Part shown: piece after piece, positions 1-13,466 of the stretch
Position numbering within the stretch: position 1 is the stretch's first letter
Layout: every line of letters starts with the position of its first letter
Source of the DNA: Acanthacorydalis orientalis
Taxonomy: Eukaryota > Arthropoda > Insecta > Megaloptera > Corydalidae
Assembly (NCBI GenBank): GCA_034766995.1
Contig: CM068316.1
Coordinates: 8,969,200 to 9,033,199 of the forward strand
Length of the DNA: 64,000 nucleotides
Reading direction: 5' to 3'
Program-made: the position numbers and the translations under genes
The notes under the pieces: generated by a model
What the model saw: only the letters and a program-made list of their open reading frames with translations
The model's database searches: none
Told to the model about the DNA's origin: nothing

Positions 1-345
1 CAGAACTCTTAGATGACTAACATCTAACTTTTGTGTAAGCTCTCGAATTGTTGTGGGTGATTCTGATTCAACTAACACCTTCAGTTGAACATTATGAACT
101 GAAAAAGGATGCCCGTGATTTTCTCCACCTTCAAATCTTTCGTCCTCAGAATAAAATTTTTAGAACCACAATCGCACCGTACGTTTCTTAACAGTACTCG
201 CACAAAAAGCATCGTTTACTTTACGAACAGTTTCTACCACTTAACCACCTATTTTGAACCCATACAAAAATGCTCTTATTTGCTTAATTTCAATTCTTAA
301 TTCAGTAACACAATTTGAAGCAAAATTAATAAAAAATAATATGGT
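1..345 (-). mobile_element. mariner fragment, family M1, 5' half of transposase
   Basis: Read on the minus strand, this is the amino-terminal part of a mariner transposase with its leader. It includes the stretch after the second helix-turn-helix that in relatives reads like SHPTVLDHLKQ. It aligns by eye with 9218-9681 and 42845-43336; shared blocks include the leader just before the start codon and the segment encoding a KRKxRALFxYEFK-like start. Frameshifts and stops break the frame, so it is a fossil. The catalytic half would lie to the left, outside the window, or is already lost. The terminal repeat seen in the sister copies is not recognisable at the right end. Membership of the mariner superfamily is clear; the subfamily is inferred from the terminal repeat of the sister copies (TTAGGTTGGT type). 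Confidence 0.75.
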
Positions 346-2876
346 ATTTCCAATAAAAAATTATGATTTACATTTTATGCTTATTGTTTGTGTGTATTAT
401 TTGTTAGAGGGAAATGAGCAATAGTGAGCGTGGGGCGAAAAGAGGCTACGCCTCCTATTTTAATATAATACAAGTATTGTCCAAAATTTTGTTTATTTAT
501 GATTAGTGTTTTTTTTCAGTATTCTTATTAAACTTACTTAATGGCATATCTACTTTGTATAAGAACATATTGATGTTTTGAGCACTGGTCAGTTTAGAAA
601 CGATAATCATTAAAGCTTAAAGACAAGCATACATCAATGCAGCCACATCTACAATAACTACGGCCACAGTTGCGGCCGCGTTGGCACACATTACAGTAAT
701 CAGTTTGTGTCTTAGTAGCTCATTTAGCTAACTCCATTCTATTTTGAGATGAAATAAACAAACTGGCATTCAGAATAGGAAACGTTATTCCAGATGTGCT
801 AAAGATTACTAACGAACCAAATATTTGTATCTTTAGTTGCACTCTAATCTTTGATTACATTTCTTTCCTCAAGCCAAGAAAAATTACTTCAGTTTAAAAA
901 AATCAAAGACCTGGTCATATTAATTTATTATTTTTTTTTTTGAAAAAAGAAGAATTTTATATTTTTATCAAACGGTGAAAATAAAAAACCCTTTTATTTA
1001 TATTTTGTAACGATTTGATATTTGATCAAAATGATTCAATAGTTCAATAGTTAATTAAAATAATTTAATCAAATATTGAATCTTATTTAACCAAATATAT
1101 ATATATATATATAAAACAATTTACAAACCATAGTAAGTGTACTGAACCAACCGAGAAGGTACAAAAAGCACAACACTGGTAGCACAAAGACAGCTAGTAA
1201 AAACGTTTGCGGTCTTCGGTCAAATCGAACATTGTTTATTTGAATGAAACCGCAAGCTGAATTGCTAAACTGGCTACAGCCGTACAAGTCAGATCATGCC
1301 GATAGTGTCAATATATCTATTCAATTTCATGGGATATACAACTTAGTTTTCTGGCACTACTCATATGCATTTTTATAAATTAATTTTCACTCATTCCACA
1401 ATCGGCAATTTTCTAATGAAAAATATTTACTAATGTATTATTTATTACTTTTATGTATTAATTATGATAATTTCCACAACTATACTATGATCCTTATATC
1501 GCTATAGTACAAAACAATCTGAGAATTTTCTATAACAGTACTGTCTGAATAATATAATTTCTATCGAAATGGCCATAACCAACAATTGAAAACTATCAGT
1601 AATAAATAGTTCAATATTTTTGATCAAAATATGTTTGTTGTTAGTAATGAGAGAGAAAAATTTATTTGTAAATCTATTGGATTCATTAATAATCTATTAT
1701 AATTGTGAATGTTTCCACATCTTTGTACGCTAGTGTTAATTCGATTACTTGAGTAAAAAATTAATATACACGAATTACATTCTTTATATAAAAAAATAAA
1801 TTTCAATAAAGTCAAGCATATAACATATTCTATTTATCTTTTTTCAAAAAGCTATCAAATACTTTTCAAAGTAATTTTGTTAGGGAAAAGAATCGTTCAA
1901 AGATGATTTAAGTGAAAGAAATGCAACTACGGTAATCACTTTAAAAATAAAAAAAGATATTGAATGACATTTGATTAGTAGGTGCAAACAATTATTAAAA
2001 AATCTATTTTTTTAAGTGTTTTGTAAATTTTCCAAGAATGTCTAGATGTGATTAAGATTACTTCAATTAAGGTACTGGAAATTTTTAGTATAGATTAAAA
2101 TTGATAAAGAGTGAAAATCTAAAAGGACCTCCAAAACTGATTTTTCACTCACTGCACAAACCATATAAAGACTTGGATCTCTCCTAGAATGATGGAATTT
2201 TGAACGAAATATCAATGACCAATAATCAATTATTGAAGGATTGTATGTAAAAGTGTGAAAGAATAATTCATTTCTAATAGTAAATTTAATAATAGTACCA
2301 AAATATATTCTGAAATTATTTTTTAGAGACTTAAAGTATCAATTTGCAAAATCCAATCAATTACAACACTCTATCTATGAATCTTCACTCAAATAAAATT
2401 CCATTGAATGATATAAATAACCAGTAAAGGGTCTATAAAATCTTGACTCAAAGTAAGCAAAAAGTGATTGTAAACATTTATTTCCAGATTGAAACAGAAT
2501 CATTTTAATAGACATGGAAAATCAAATCCTGAATATAGTTCCTTATTTCCAACTAATTCAGTAATACTAAGGTGAAAATCTCTGAAAAAAAATTTAAATA
2601 ATAGATTTCTTTTCAGAAAATAATTTAATAAATATTGAAAAGATATTCAATTAAAATGCGAATATATTATATTAATTAATTATTATGTTTGATAACTTAT
2701 GATGTATAGAGTCATTTTTTGTAAATAATTTTATTTTTAGTGAATTAAAATATGTTTTATATGAAAAAATGTAATTATACAATCTTTAATGGGAAAATTA
2801 TACCAAAAGATATAAAATATTGATAGTCATATTTTCAGGCTAAAAATGTAGAGAATATTTTTTTAGTTTATATTCA

Positions 2877-2936
<60 letters not shown>

Positions 2937-3295
2937 CAAGATAATAATCTTAAAATTCAACATTCATTGAAATGTCAGAATAAATAAAATTATACAAGAA
3001 AATATACGTATAAAACGAAATTCGTATATATCTAACATTGTATCTTTATTTTGTCTTGTGTCTCGATGATGCATTTCATCAGACAGAAAAAAAACACGCC
3101 TTTCTGAATATCATTCGATCAGAAAGAGCTATATTCAAGAGAATGAACTTTATAGGTTTCTCGTCAAAAAAGAACAAGCAAAGTTATTTAGAAATCGGTC
3201 ATGTCTTTTTAAAGAACTTATTGGAATTTTAATGTAAATATTGATAAATTGTTTTTCGGTCTATGTTGATATTTATTAAAATTGTTTTATATTTT

Positions 3296-3404
<109 letters not shown>

Positions 3405-3469
3405 GTATTTAGCCATAAAAAATAAAGGTTGCAAAAAATAATCTACTGCCATGTTTACATAACATACTA

Positions 3470-3500
<31 letters not shown>

Positions 3501-4247
3501 AAACGATTACGTTGCTATATATCTGCCAATAATTATATAGACATAATGAGTTTTAAAAAATATGTTTGTGTTTCATTCGGTTGCATATGCAAGCTTATAA
3601 TTGAGAAGTAGGCGAGTGCAGGGAGTCCAAGGGTTGGTGAAGAAAAGGAGTAGGGGGCGAAGCCCCAAATATATATATATATATATATATATAATTATTA
3701 ACAGAATGTCAGGAAATTTCAAAACGTATTTTGAAGTGTTTTAGTTATACAGATTAAGAAAAGGTTTTTTTAAAAATATCAAAAACGCAATGTTTTAAAA
3801 TAAATATTACTATTTTTTTTATTTTTTAAAAAATAAATTAATCGAATGAAGATATTTAAAAGTATTGGAAGTATTAAAGCAAAGTTTGAAAGTATTTAAT
3901 AATAATATGAAAAAAATCTGCTTAATATTAGATGAGTTTCTGTTTTATTATATTATTTAAAGAATATGGTCAACATCTAAGTCTTTTAAACCCTTTCAAG
4001 TATATGTGTGTATGTATGTATGTATATACATATATACTTATATAAATTGTAAAAAACAATCTTATATATTTTTAATATTGTAAGCTAATCTTTTTTACAT
4101 ACCAGAAGCTCTGACTTCTGCTCGATGAGCTTTTTCATCCACTAGGGGGGGGGGTGCTAAGAGTTCTATGGTATCATTTATATATAAAATCATTACTTTT
4201 TATAATTTTCAATACATTTTTTTTATTTTATAAACTATAATAGTTTC

Positions 4248-4306
<59 letters not shown>

Positions 4307-4723
4307 ATATAGATATATGTATATATATTGACCGGAGAAAATGAATAAAGTAATAAAATCGAAACGAAACAAAACAAATTATAGATTAAAACATAATAAT
4401 AAGGAAACAATAAGATTTCAAAAACAAATAAATACGAGAAAATATTAAACATCTCTATTATTTCAATCGAATGAAAAGAAAATATTGAATAAGAGGAGAA
4501 ACAATATACCTAAGAATAAACATACGAATTTATTTATAGCTAATAGTATGTCATTATCTAAAGACAGGGCATGCCGTGTATAAAAAAGCTTAATTTAATG
4601 TGAAAAATATAAAATGAAATATATAAAAATTGGAAATCATCTGGATTCATACGAAGCAAATAAAATCAAATCAAAATAAATGTATTAATGGATATATTGA
4701 TAAAAGGTGCTCAAGATATTTTG

Positions 4724-4775
<52 letters not shown>

Positions 4776-5659
4776 ATTAAAATAATGAAAGGAGATATAA
4801 ATAAACTTAAAATGATAAACTGAAATTTTTATTTCAATATTGAATTAAATCGAAAATAGCATACATTTACATCTTCAAGTAAAAGAAATTTAATATTTTG
4901 TATTATTGTGACAGTTAACAATACATGGTTAGACAACTAGACTCGTCTGACAAGAAAATAGTTTTAAAATGAAAACCTTAAATCTTTGTTTCTCGCGAAA
5001 AATAAATATAGAATAAGAAATAAATATAATGAAAAATGAAAAAAACTACAACAATATTAGAAGACAGAATAATGTTGAAATGGAAATAAAACAGATAGAA
5101 TAAATCTAAATAAAAAATAATAAATTAAAAAAACTTATTATAATACATTGTAAAAAGCAATCGTATATATTCTCAACTATTCTCGATATTCTATTAAAAT
5201 GTGATGAAAAAAATAGTATACTTTTTAATTAATAAACAATCAACATAGATGTTAAAACTAATCGTGTATCAAAGTAAGGTACTGTTGTTTTAAGTAAAAC
5301 TGCAACTAATATATTGCAGGTTCTTAAAAGTCAGTGAAATTTTTAGTCAGTTCTGATTACTATTGCACTAGATATGAAAATATAAATAGAGTAATTTTGA
5401 GAAAACGGCTGATATTAACCGACAGGAAGGTGCAATATTTCATCTTGGTAATTTCAGTCCTCTTGTTATACGAAAGACAGAGCCAAAATTGAATTTATCT
5501 GAGAAATACAGATTTGTAGATTCACACTATTTTAAAATTGTGCCATCAACTCTATCAGATTATCTCCTAGTCAAATATGTGCAAAATTTTTCAAACGATA
5601 TCGAACTTTGTTCAAGGATACTCGACAAGTTTTCAAACTGTTATTCACTACAATATATT

Positions 5660-5770
5660 TTCAGCACTGTGGCTAAATTTACTTTCATAGATAAACTTTT
5701 CCCTTACAATACATACCATAAAAAATGTTTTGATCGAAAATATACAATAATTGATGATTAATCATTTTTA
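5660..5770 (+). repeat. old dispersed repeat, copy 1 (matches 26036-26135)
   Basis: This segment sits inside a 90-codon open frame (5489-5761). It resembles part of another open frame at 25869-26135: both encode a TVAKFTF..KLF motif followed by HKK and a KY.I ending. The DNA is similar as well, so I read both as copies of an old interspersed repeat rather than genes. No terminal repeats or known protein domain were recognised. Confidence 0.4.
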
Positions 5771-7309
5771 ATTTTTGCTTATGATGCTTTCGATAACAAT
5801 GTAATAATTCTCAAAGCACAGAGATACAAAAAATATCAGTTTTTTCTTCCTTAAATATTTAAATAGGACGGAATTGACATCAAAATGAATATAAATAACA
5901 ATAAAGAATGATCGATAATCAATTATAGAACTTATTTTATCAAAGCAAAATATTGTAGTTTATGGGATGAAAGATTTTTATTTGTACTAGTTGTCTAGTT
6001 TTTAGATTGAAACGTTTTTTAGAAATAAAATTGTCATGTTTTCCAAGAAATAAAAGACAATCATAAGAATTAATAAATGAAAATAAAGTATGTTGAAGTT
6101 TAAAAAAATAATTAAAAAAAAACTAGTTAAATCATTTAAAAACCGGATTGTTTTATTTATAGGTAAATAAATAAAAAAATATAAGAAAATATACTTAAAC
6201 CGAATCCATATATTTTTATATAAAATCAGATTATTTTATCGATAAGAATTTAAAGTTATTTAATTCTACAAATTCTTTCTTAATGTTAGTTTTTAATTAT
6301 GATAACTTTTATCAAATATTAAAAATATGTCCTGAAACAATCAATTTCGAACCCGCCAAATAATCTCGACTCAAAACACAATCTTTCGTGGTATTGTCAT
6401 CCGCGTTACGACGACAATCGCAGTTTTGACATAAAACCGAATAAATATAGTATAAGTGAGCGAGTTGAAGAGTTTATTACTTAAGATGCGATTATAAGAA
6501 GGCGAGTAATAAAATTAGAGTTCGAGTAACGTCAGAATACAAAACTGACTACGACAAACGCAGCGACAAAACTTTAATTATTTTTTAATTAAAAAAGCAT
6601 TCAGGATTATACGAGCCACTACGACAAAATAAAAGATATAATTGGTTTGTCTTCAAATTGACGTCGACTGTTTATAAGCAAAAATGTATAGAAAAAAAAG
6701 GATCCGCTGCACAACAGGAAAAAAACAACCGGTTCAGGCTGAAATAATTTTATTTAGTACTATCGTTTAACCTGCAATTAATGAGAGAGCAGTTAAATTA
6801 TATAACGACACGATGATTAAATAACGTTTCCTCTGTATCATTGTGAAAGTTTGTTCTTTTATGTTTCATCTAAACGAGATAATAAATTAAAGTAGATGTG
6901 TGCGTATTAATTTGTTTTCTCTTTATTGTTACTGCCAGTTTTTTTCAACGACGTTCATTTAAAGCGAATTGTTCGTTTTCAAATCTGGTCTTAAAGTCAT
7001 TAGTAATTATTAACATTTTTTTTAAATACATTAACTGCGAATTAAAAATAAAAAATATCCAGACACAATATTAAATTAGAAATCTCCAGTTATTCATATT
7101 AGAAATACAAGAAACAAAGAAATGTTTCCGGTTTTCTGTCAATCTTTAATACATTAACTAGAACATTAAAAATGTACACCCATACTTTCCTGTTTGAATG
7201 TTTTTATTATGCTATAACTTAATTTTATTCCTCAGTCATATAAATCTTAATTAATAATTTCCTGATCTTATTTTTCTATTCAATGGCCGCTTTTTATTTA
7301 TTATTTTTG

Positions 7310-7346
<37 letters not shown>

Positions 7347-7429
7347 TATATATATATAAAGATACGATACGTTTATATCATTCATTTTTACAATCTAATA
7401 CCAAAACATAAATTGAATTTGTAACGAAA

Positions 7430-7795
7430 TCAAGTAGATAAAACGAAAAAAAAGCCTCGCTAACACCAACAACAAGCAACGATATCATTCGCCGACATCA
7501 CGTTAATAAACTAAATGTAGTAACTATCGACGATACAACCAATGTGCTGCACAGGGTCCAACACCATTATTACTTCAGTGCTGGCTCGGTTTATGCATTG
7601 CTCGCTCTTAATAAATCGCTTTCCGTCCATTGAAAAAAAGCACGTGCTGAACTCATTTACCTGTGTTATTCACCGTCTACGAGTTCAATTTCAGGTAGTA
7701 CGAAATACATCAGTGTGCGCTTCAAAATCCGCATTAAATTGGAAAAGAAAGTTAAAGGGAAACAGCGCTTTTGAGTGGATGCCGTGAAAGGATAA
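7430..7795. other. GC-richer island, no recognised gene
   Basis: Base composition rises clearly above the flanks and CpG dinucleotides are frequent. An open frame of 81 codons (7542-7787, plus strand) has no motif that I recognise. It could be a regulatory region, a non-coding exon or old transposon sequence; the sequence alone does not decide. Confidence 0.35.
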
Positions 7796-7903
7796 TAGCT
7801 GTTCAAATATTATACAATCTGTTATATTATTTTTTTGTCTTGAATGGCTTGATATGATTTATTTTTAATTTTTGTTACTTGATCTAAATATATTCGGAAA
7901 TAA

Positions 7904-7905
<2 letters not shown>

Positions 7906-7954
<49 letters not shown>
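7906..7954. repeat. compound (CA)n(TA)n(GA)n microsatellite
   Basis: Consecutive CA, TA and GA runs. The tract directly abuts the left terminus of the DD37D transposon at 7956. Confidence 0.95.
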
Positions 7955-7955
7955 C

Positions 7956-9189
7956 ATGAGAGTAATATTTGAGGACACTTATTTTTTAGGTTATGACTCG
8001 TCGGACCAAAGAAAATGTTTTTTTTTCCTAGAAATATACCATAACAGATTAAAGGCTAACACAAACAATGAAGAGATATACAGTCTTTGTTGCCATATGT
8101 GCGGCACACAGACATTTAAAAATTGACAATTTTCTAAATATATCAAGATCTTTAGTACACAAAGTACGGATTGAATTGGAAGCCTCTGGCGGGGATGTTT
8201 CAACTGTATCAAAGATAAAAAACATTCTAAACGTTCGGATACCATAAATATACCGCAATTCATCCGACAAAACATTATCGATAATGAGGGCTATCGACAA
8301 AGAACTTCAGGTATCGGAGTGGACTATCAGAACCTTGGTCCACGAAAGCATCCGATACACGTTGTGTGCACTGAGGAGAGGCCAATTCATGTCTGCAAAA
8401 ATACAAGAAAACCGCTTGATCCGTCCCAAGTGGTTACTTAACAAGATTAAAAACCCTCACGAACATGGCGTGCTTTGGTTCTTCTCTAATGAGAAAAATT
8501 TCAACTAGGACCAAAAATCTAACAGGTTAAATGGCAGATGGTTATATGTAGATCTTTCTGATGACCCCAGAATGATGCACAGTAAGTTTCCAGCAACGGT
8601 GATGGTTTAAAGAGTACTGAGGAACGAAAGTCATGTCATTCTACCTTAAATATTTTCACAGAGTCTTAGAATTACTGCTGCTAGATACATTGAGGGTCTG
8701 TAGATATTTATTAAGCCCTGGATAGAATAAGTACGTAACGGAAGGCCAAAAGTGTTTCAACAAGACACACTATATTCTCACAAAACACAGATAACTGAAG
8801 AATTAATGTCAGACAATCAGTACGATCATGTAACAACAAACATCTGGGCTCCAAACTCGCCAGATTTAAATCCTATGGACTACTATGAGTACGTTTGAAT
8901 CTTTGTTGAAAAGGAGAATAATTGACATCGTCACAATACTATAGATTCACTGAAGACCGCCATTGTGCAGGTGATATTCGAAATGAATAAATCCCATTAA
9001 GAGCATGCATATAAACGATTCGAATCCTGCATTGAAGCAGTTATCGAAACCAAAGGCGGATTCATAGAATAATCTACTAAGAAAGCTGATCTAGAACTTA
9101 TGCAAAAAAATTTAATAAAATATATTTGACTTCTACTCGATTGGAATTTTTTATCAAATTACCAACTATGTCCTCAAATAGTACTCACA

Positions 9190-9190
<1 letters not shown>
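7956..9190 (+). mobile_element. maT-like (DD37D) Tc1/mariner element, near full length
   Basis: The two ends form an imperfect inverted repeat. The left end contains AGTAATATTTGAGGACA and the right end, reverse-complemented, contains AGTACTATTTGAGGACA. The 1235-bp length fits an intact Tc1/mariner unit. A degenerate transposase frame fills the middle. The left side touches a (GA)n run and the right side a (TA)n run, consistent with insertion into TA-rich sequence. Nonsense codons inactivate it. Confidence 0.85.
8284..9072 (+). pseudogene. DD37D transposase pseudogene
   Basis: The reading frame from the ATG at 8284 encodes a helix-turn-helix-like segment (AIDKELQVSEWTIR) and then the box LLNKIKNPHE..GVLWFFSNEKNF. 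A TAG at 8506-8508 stops it, but the same frame continues with DQKSNRLNGRWL, PATVMV, VFQQD and APNSPDLNPMDYY, and later with IEAVIETKGGFIE after small shifts. The second and third acidic residues are visible (FQQD and NPMD), with 37 residues between them. That is the DD37D spacing of the maT clade. The first position reads SNEKNF, where related proteins have DEKNF, so the first aspartate is lost. Further in-frame stops follow PATVMV and precede KPWIE. More amino-terminal sequence lies upstream at about 8050-8280 in other frames. This is a dead copy of a nuclear cut-and-paste transposase. Confidence 0.85.

Positions 9191-9217
<27 letters not shown>
9191..9217. repeat. (TA)n microsatellite between two transposons
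   Basis: A TA run sandwiched between the right end of the DD37D element and the truncated mariner copy at 9218-9681. Confidence 0.9.
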
Positions 9218-9221
<4 letters not shown>

Positions 9222-9681
9222 ATGGTTTTAAGTAATCCAGAACTGTTACATGACTAACGATTAACTTTTGTACAAGCTCACGATTTTTTGTGCGTGGTTC
9301 TGATTCAATGGACGCCTTCAGTTCATCTTCAAGGTTCTCGTCTCCAGCACGAAATTTTTGGCACCATAATTAACCTTACATTCCTAACAGTACCCACACC
9401 AAAAGCATCGTTTATTTTACAAACCGTTTCGGTTGCTTTACCACCCGTTTTAAACTCATACAAAAAGTGCTCTTATTTTCCTCTTTTCCATCTTTAGTTC
9501 AATAGCCCAATTTGAAGCAAAATTGATAATAAAACCAAAGTCGATGTTGTCAAAATAAGACCGAAAAATGTATTTCAAAATGATATTAACATGAACACGA
9601 TGAAATTACACTTTCATTGGAAAAAATTAAAGCTAGAATTCAGAAAAGAAAACCCATACTTATTTTACTACCAACCTAATA
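9218..9681 (-). mobile_element. mariner family M1, 5' half, minus strand
   Basis: On the minus strand it begins with the terminal repeat TATTAGGTTGGTAGTAAAAT, runs through a leader and reaches an N-terminal transposase segment (KRKIRALFLYEFKTGGKA...VCKINDAFG, frameshifted later). It breaks off after a SHVTVLDYLK-like second helix-turn-helix, leaving no catalytic domain. The truncation point lies beside the TA tract at 9191-9217. It is the same family as 1-345, 42845-43336, 54917-55110 and 59780-59894. Confidence 0.85.
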
Positions 9682-10053
9682 CTATCCAACTTCACACCCT
9701 GGTGATCCGTAACTCCCACATAAAGTCACATTTGGTAAAAGCATTGAAATTGAGTGTATATCTATTTAGTCAAAACATTATTAATACTAAACTAATCAAA
9801 AAGGAAGATGATTCATATTAAGTTATAAAAATGTACTAATCTTTTAAAAATATTTACTTAATATTTTATTATATACATAATATTGTGTATGTTTGCGTTC
9901 GAAACAAAGAATGATACAAGAGCAGTTTTTCATTTTTATGCATAAAATAAATCTATTATTTAGTATACCTCTCAGAACAAGAATATTCACTTCATTAAAA
10001 TAATATTTAAGATAAACATTATTTCTGTTATTAAGACAAAACTTTAATACGAA

Positions 10054-10120
<67 letters not shown>

Positions 10121-10466
10121 GGATATATAATATGCATACAGCGTGTCTCATTTCATCTTGCAACAACATAAATAATACGAATCACAGGCAAGCGAGGCAC
10201 TCGGTACTCGAGATAAAGTCAACCGAGAGGCACATTTTATGAAACTATCGCATATACCTACTTGTGAAATGTAAAGATATTAAATTTTTATTCACAGCGA
10301 ATACTCTTTTTCATAAAGTTACAATATGGATTCCACGTATATTGTCATAAATTTTATAATATTATCCATCTATTTTCATTCTTAAACTGTTTAACATATT
10401 AAAATCTAAATTTGTTTGTGAATTTTCTGCGTATATGATACTATGTACCTATTACTATTTCATATG

Positions 10467-10514
<48 letters not shown>

Positions 10515-11980
10515 CTCTAAACATAAAGTGATAATGCAAAAAGACTTTTAATATCCTTTAAAATCTACCTTTATTACATGATTTATATGAAATTTGTGGA
10601 AAAAAACTTAATTTCATTTTAAGTTATATCAATTGTCAAGTAGCTTTAAGTAGTTTTTTTAATGTCTAGTCACAAATTTTCATTGTGTAAAAAATTTAAC
10701 TGGTGAAAAAAATATAAACTAAATCTTTAATGGAAGCTATACAGAAAATATTCTTTAGTTACACTATACATTAATATTAAATAAGTAGAGAAAGCGGCCT
10801 TAGAGAACTACTCTGTCATAAAAGTAAAAAAAATAAAATATATTTTCATCCATCTAGTTGTTTATCTCATATAATATTATAACATTAATATAAATAGTGG
10901 AGAAGTTCAACATTTATCATACAACCGTATACCAAACCAATTTATTACAAACATTTGTCTGAATTTTAAATACTGGGACTTATTTAAACTAAAACTAGTT
11001 TTTACTCAAACGTATAAAAATCTATAGATATATTTTCTAGATGTAGAGGATTTCTGAAATATATTGTATTACGATAGAGATATGAAAGTATTTAAAACTG
11101 AAACATAAAATAACTCATTCATGCATGAATATAATTCATTTATGGGAATTATAGACATAAAGTAAGATACTTTATTCGAATCTTTTTATAGGTAAGTAAA
11201 ATTATTATTTTTATTGCCACGAGATAACTGAAATATAAAACTGTCAATAATTACGATTGTTGAATTTGAAAATTATATATATATATATATATATTGTTTA
11301 ATGTACTCGTTCTTCACAAGAAAAATTTTATGAGCTGTCATTTATTATTTTTAAATACTCTAATACAGCATTCATTACATAAATATAACTTTAACTAGAG
11401 AATTTTATTACAAAATCTCTGGACAAAAAATTGAAAAAAATATCATTTGTTTTATAAATTTATTAGATGATAAGTGTGTAAGAGTAAAAAAAATATGATG
11501 ATACAAATTTTAAAGTATTATAAATTAATGATCCTTTCAAAAGTATGTCGAAACATTTTAATTACATTCTAATACATGCCAATGCCATATGCGAAAAAAA
11601 AACAGTTATATAAATAATAAATAAGAATAAATTAAAATTCGATAGATATTTGCAGTTTAAGGGTGCGTCGACAGTTAAGGTTATTCGCGTCCGAACACGA
11701 TTACAAAAATAAAACTTGAACCAAGTAAATTTTTTTCAATGTAACAATACAATTTTTGTTACTGCTGTTAAATTCAATTTTGTATAAGAATTTTTCAATA
11801 CAAAATGTATTTTTTTTATAAAGAATAATAAATAACTGACTGTTATTATTTTTCAGTATTCCGCTTTTGAACAGCGATGTAGCTATCATTATTGCGATAA
11901 AGTAAAGGAAAATCTAATGTCTGTAGTGTAACCAAAAAATATTTCTTCTTCTACGAGACGAGTACTCAAAACTAAGATCC
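9682..11980. other. AT-rich non-coding stretch
   Basis: No gene seen. It holds (TA)n runs at about 10058-10107, 10471-10511 and 11275-11294. A slightly GC-richer patch at 10140-10260 is unidentified. Confidence 0.7.
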
Positions 11981-11987
11981 ATGACTT

Positions 11988-12221
11988 GTGAAGAAAGAAT
12001 ATCTTGGTGGTTTCATTGATCCGAGTTTACCTCCAAGTGGTGGGAAATTTTTCATTGATCCATCAACTGAAGTACATGTAGCAGTTCAGCCAATGGAGTT
12101 ACAAAATTTACACGAACGCATCTTCTTACTGACCTATATTTGGCGACTGATACAACTGGCGAATAAACGACTACCTTCTCCTACGCCAGTGGTCTTCATA
12201 CTGGACTCATGGAACCCTTAA
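11988..12221 (+). other. unidentified 77-codon open frame
   Basis: The frame begins MKKEYLGGFIDPSLPPSGG and has more balanced codons and higher GC than its surroundings, so it may be a remnant of something once coding. I do not recognise the product. The opposite strand is also largely open here, so strand assignment is uncertain. A hAT-like terminus lies about 400 bp downstream, which makes a transposon origin possible. Confidence 0.25.
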
Positions 12222-12617
12222 CACATTTTGCAAAAAACATTCGGTTGTGCAGCGTCATAATGCAAATGGAGTAGATCTACCCATTCAGACGGTAATGTGT
12301 TGATTATAAATTCTTTTGTATGGAACGTCTACCATCCCCAGAAAACTTAAAATTCGCACCCTACAAGTTTTGAAAATCAGCCATATTAAATTACTAAATT
12401 TTATTATTTACATCTGACTGAGTAGAGTCGTAATGTGTACTCATAAATACAGTTTTACTGCATAATAATAGACAATAATAGCCATTTATAGAAATAAAAG
12501 AAATTATTATAAATTAACTATTTTGAATTTTTAACTTTTCGGGTTTTTCTTAGGAAATTCTTTCGAATTTTGACTCAAGAAACACCTGGAGGAATTGCGC
12601 GGAACCCCAATTTTCTG

Positions 12618-12648
12618 CGGAACACAGTTTGAAGAACACTGTCCTACC
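12618..12648 (-). mobile_element. possible hAT-type terminus
   Basis: On the minus strand this reads CAGTGTTCTTCAAACTG followed by TTCCGC-rich sequence. It resembles the CAGTGTTTCTCAAACTG ends of many hAT transposons. No matching opposite end or 8-bp target duplication was found by eye. Confidence 0.35.
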
Positions 12649-12836
12649 CAAACATCCTAGACTGTTCGACGACTTATCATGAGTTCGATCTCTCTCAATT
12701 CACCAATCAATGTATTCTCACTGATTTCGATTGCACCATAGTTCGGCGCGCTTGTCAACAGACAAATTCTTGTGAATAGAAAACTGGAAGTCACGTTGAA
12801 GATCTCCCGCGAAACCCTCAATATTTCGTACGAGAT

Positions 12837-12838
<2 letters not shown>

Positions 12839-12904
<66 letters not shown>
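12839..12904. repeat. (TA)n microsatellite with a CA/TA interruption
   Basis: About 65 bp of nearly pure TA with one TACATA interruption. Tyr/Ile open frames on both strands are artefacts of it. Confidence 0.95.
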
Positions 12905-12909
<5 letters not shown>

Positions 12910-13264
12910 GCGATTATATGCAAACACGAGTTAAAAATCTAATGCACTTTTATCTTACAACTCTGAAAATGATAGCAGTGATTATACTATGATTCGTAAT
13001 AATGAACCCATGCTCATCAGTGGTTACTAAACGAATGATAAATAAATTTTCTTCGTACTGTTTATAAGATGCAACAGTTACTTCACAAGAACACAACAAA
13101 GTTTTTTCGAGGTCGAGTTCAGAACCTCATTAAGCGTTAAACTAACTGTTTAGAAGTTATTCGAGATCAGGTAGAAAAATAACCTTAATACATATCTTAT
13201 ATGAAAAAAAAAAAAGTTTTTGTTAATTCTTAAATGTTTCATTACATTTTGTCTTACCCTCGTG

Positions 13265-13277
<13 letters not shown>

Positions 13278-13314
<37 letters not shown>

Positions 13315-13322
13315 AAGAGAGA
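13278..13322. repeat. (TA)n(GA)n microsatellite
   Basis: A TA run passes directly into a GA run. The same TA-to-GA transition recurs at 7921-7954, 22390-22416 and 50544-50586. Confidence 0.95.
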
Positions 13323-13466
13323 AAAATGTTTTTAATTTCTATATTTAAAATTAGTTATTCTAACCAATAAAAAAATTTAATGGCAATATTTTTTTTAAAT
13401 ATGTTTAATATTTATTAGCAAACTGTAAAACAAGGAAAAACTTTTAGTTTTTTCAAAGGATATATA

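Noticed and set aside
3654..3666. GC hairpin GGGGCGAAGCCCC, with a similar one at 442-454, as a Helitron 3' end
   Set aside because: No CTRR terminus follows at the right distance and no TC start was found; kept only as small hairpins.
11988..12221. ORF beginning MKKEYLGGFIDPS as a definite host gene
   Set aside because: Unrecognised, single short frame, opposite strand also open, near a hAT-like end; listed only as unidentified.
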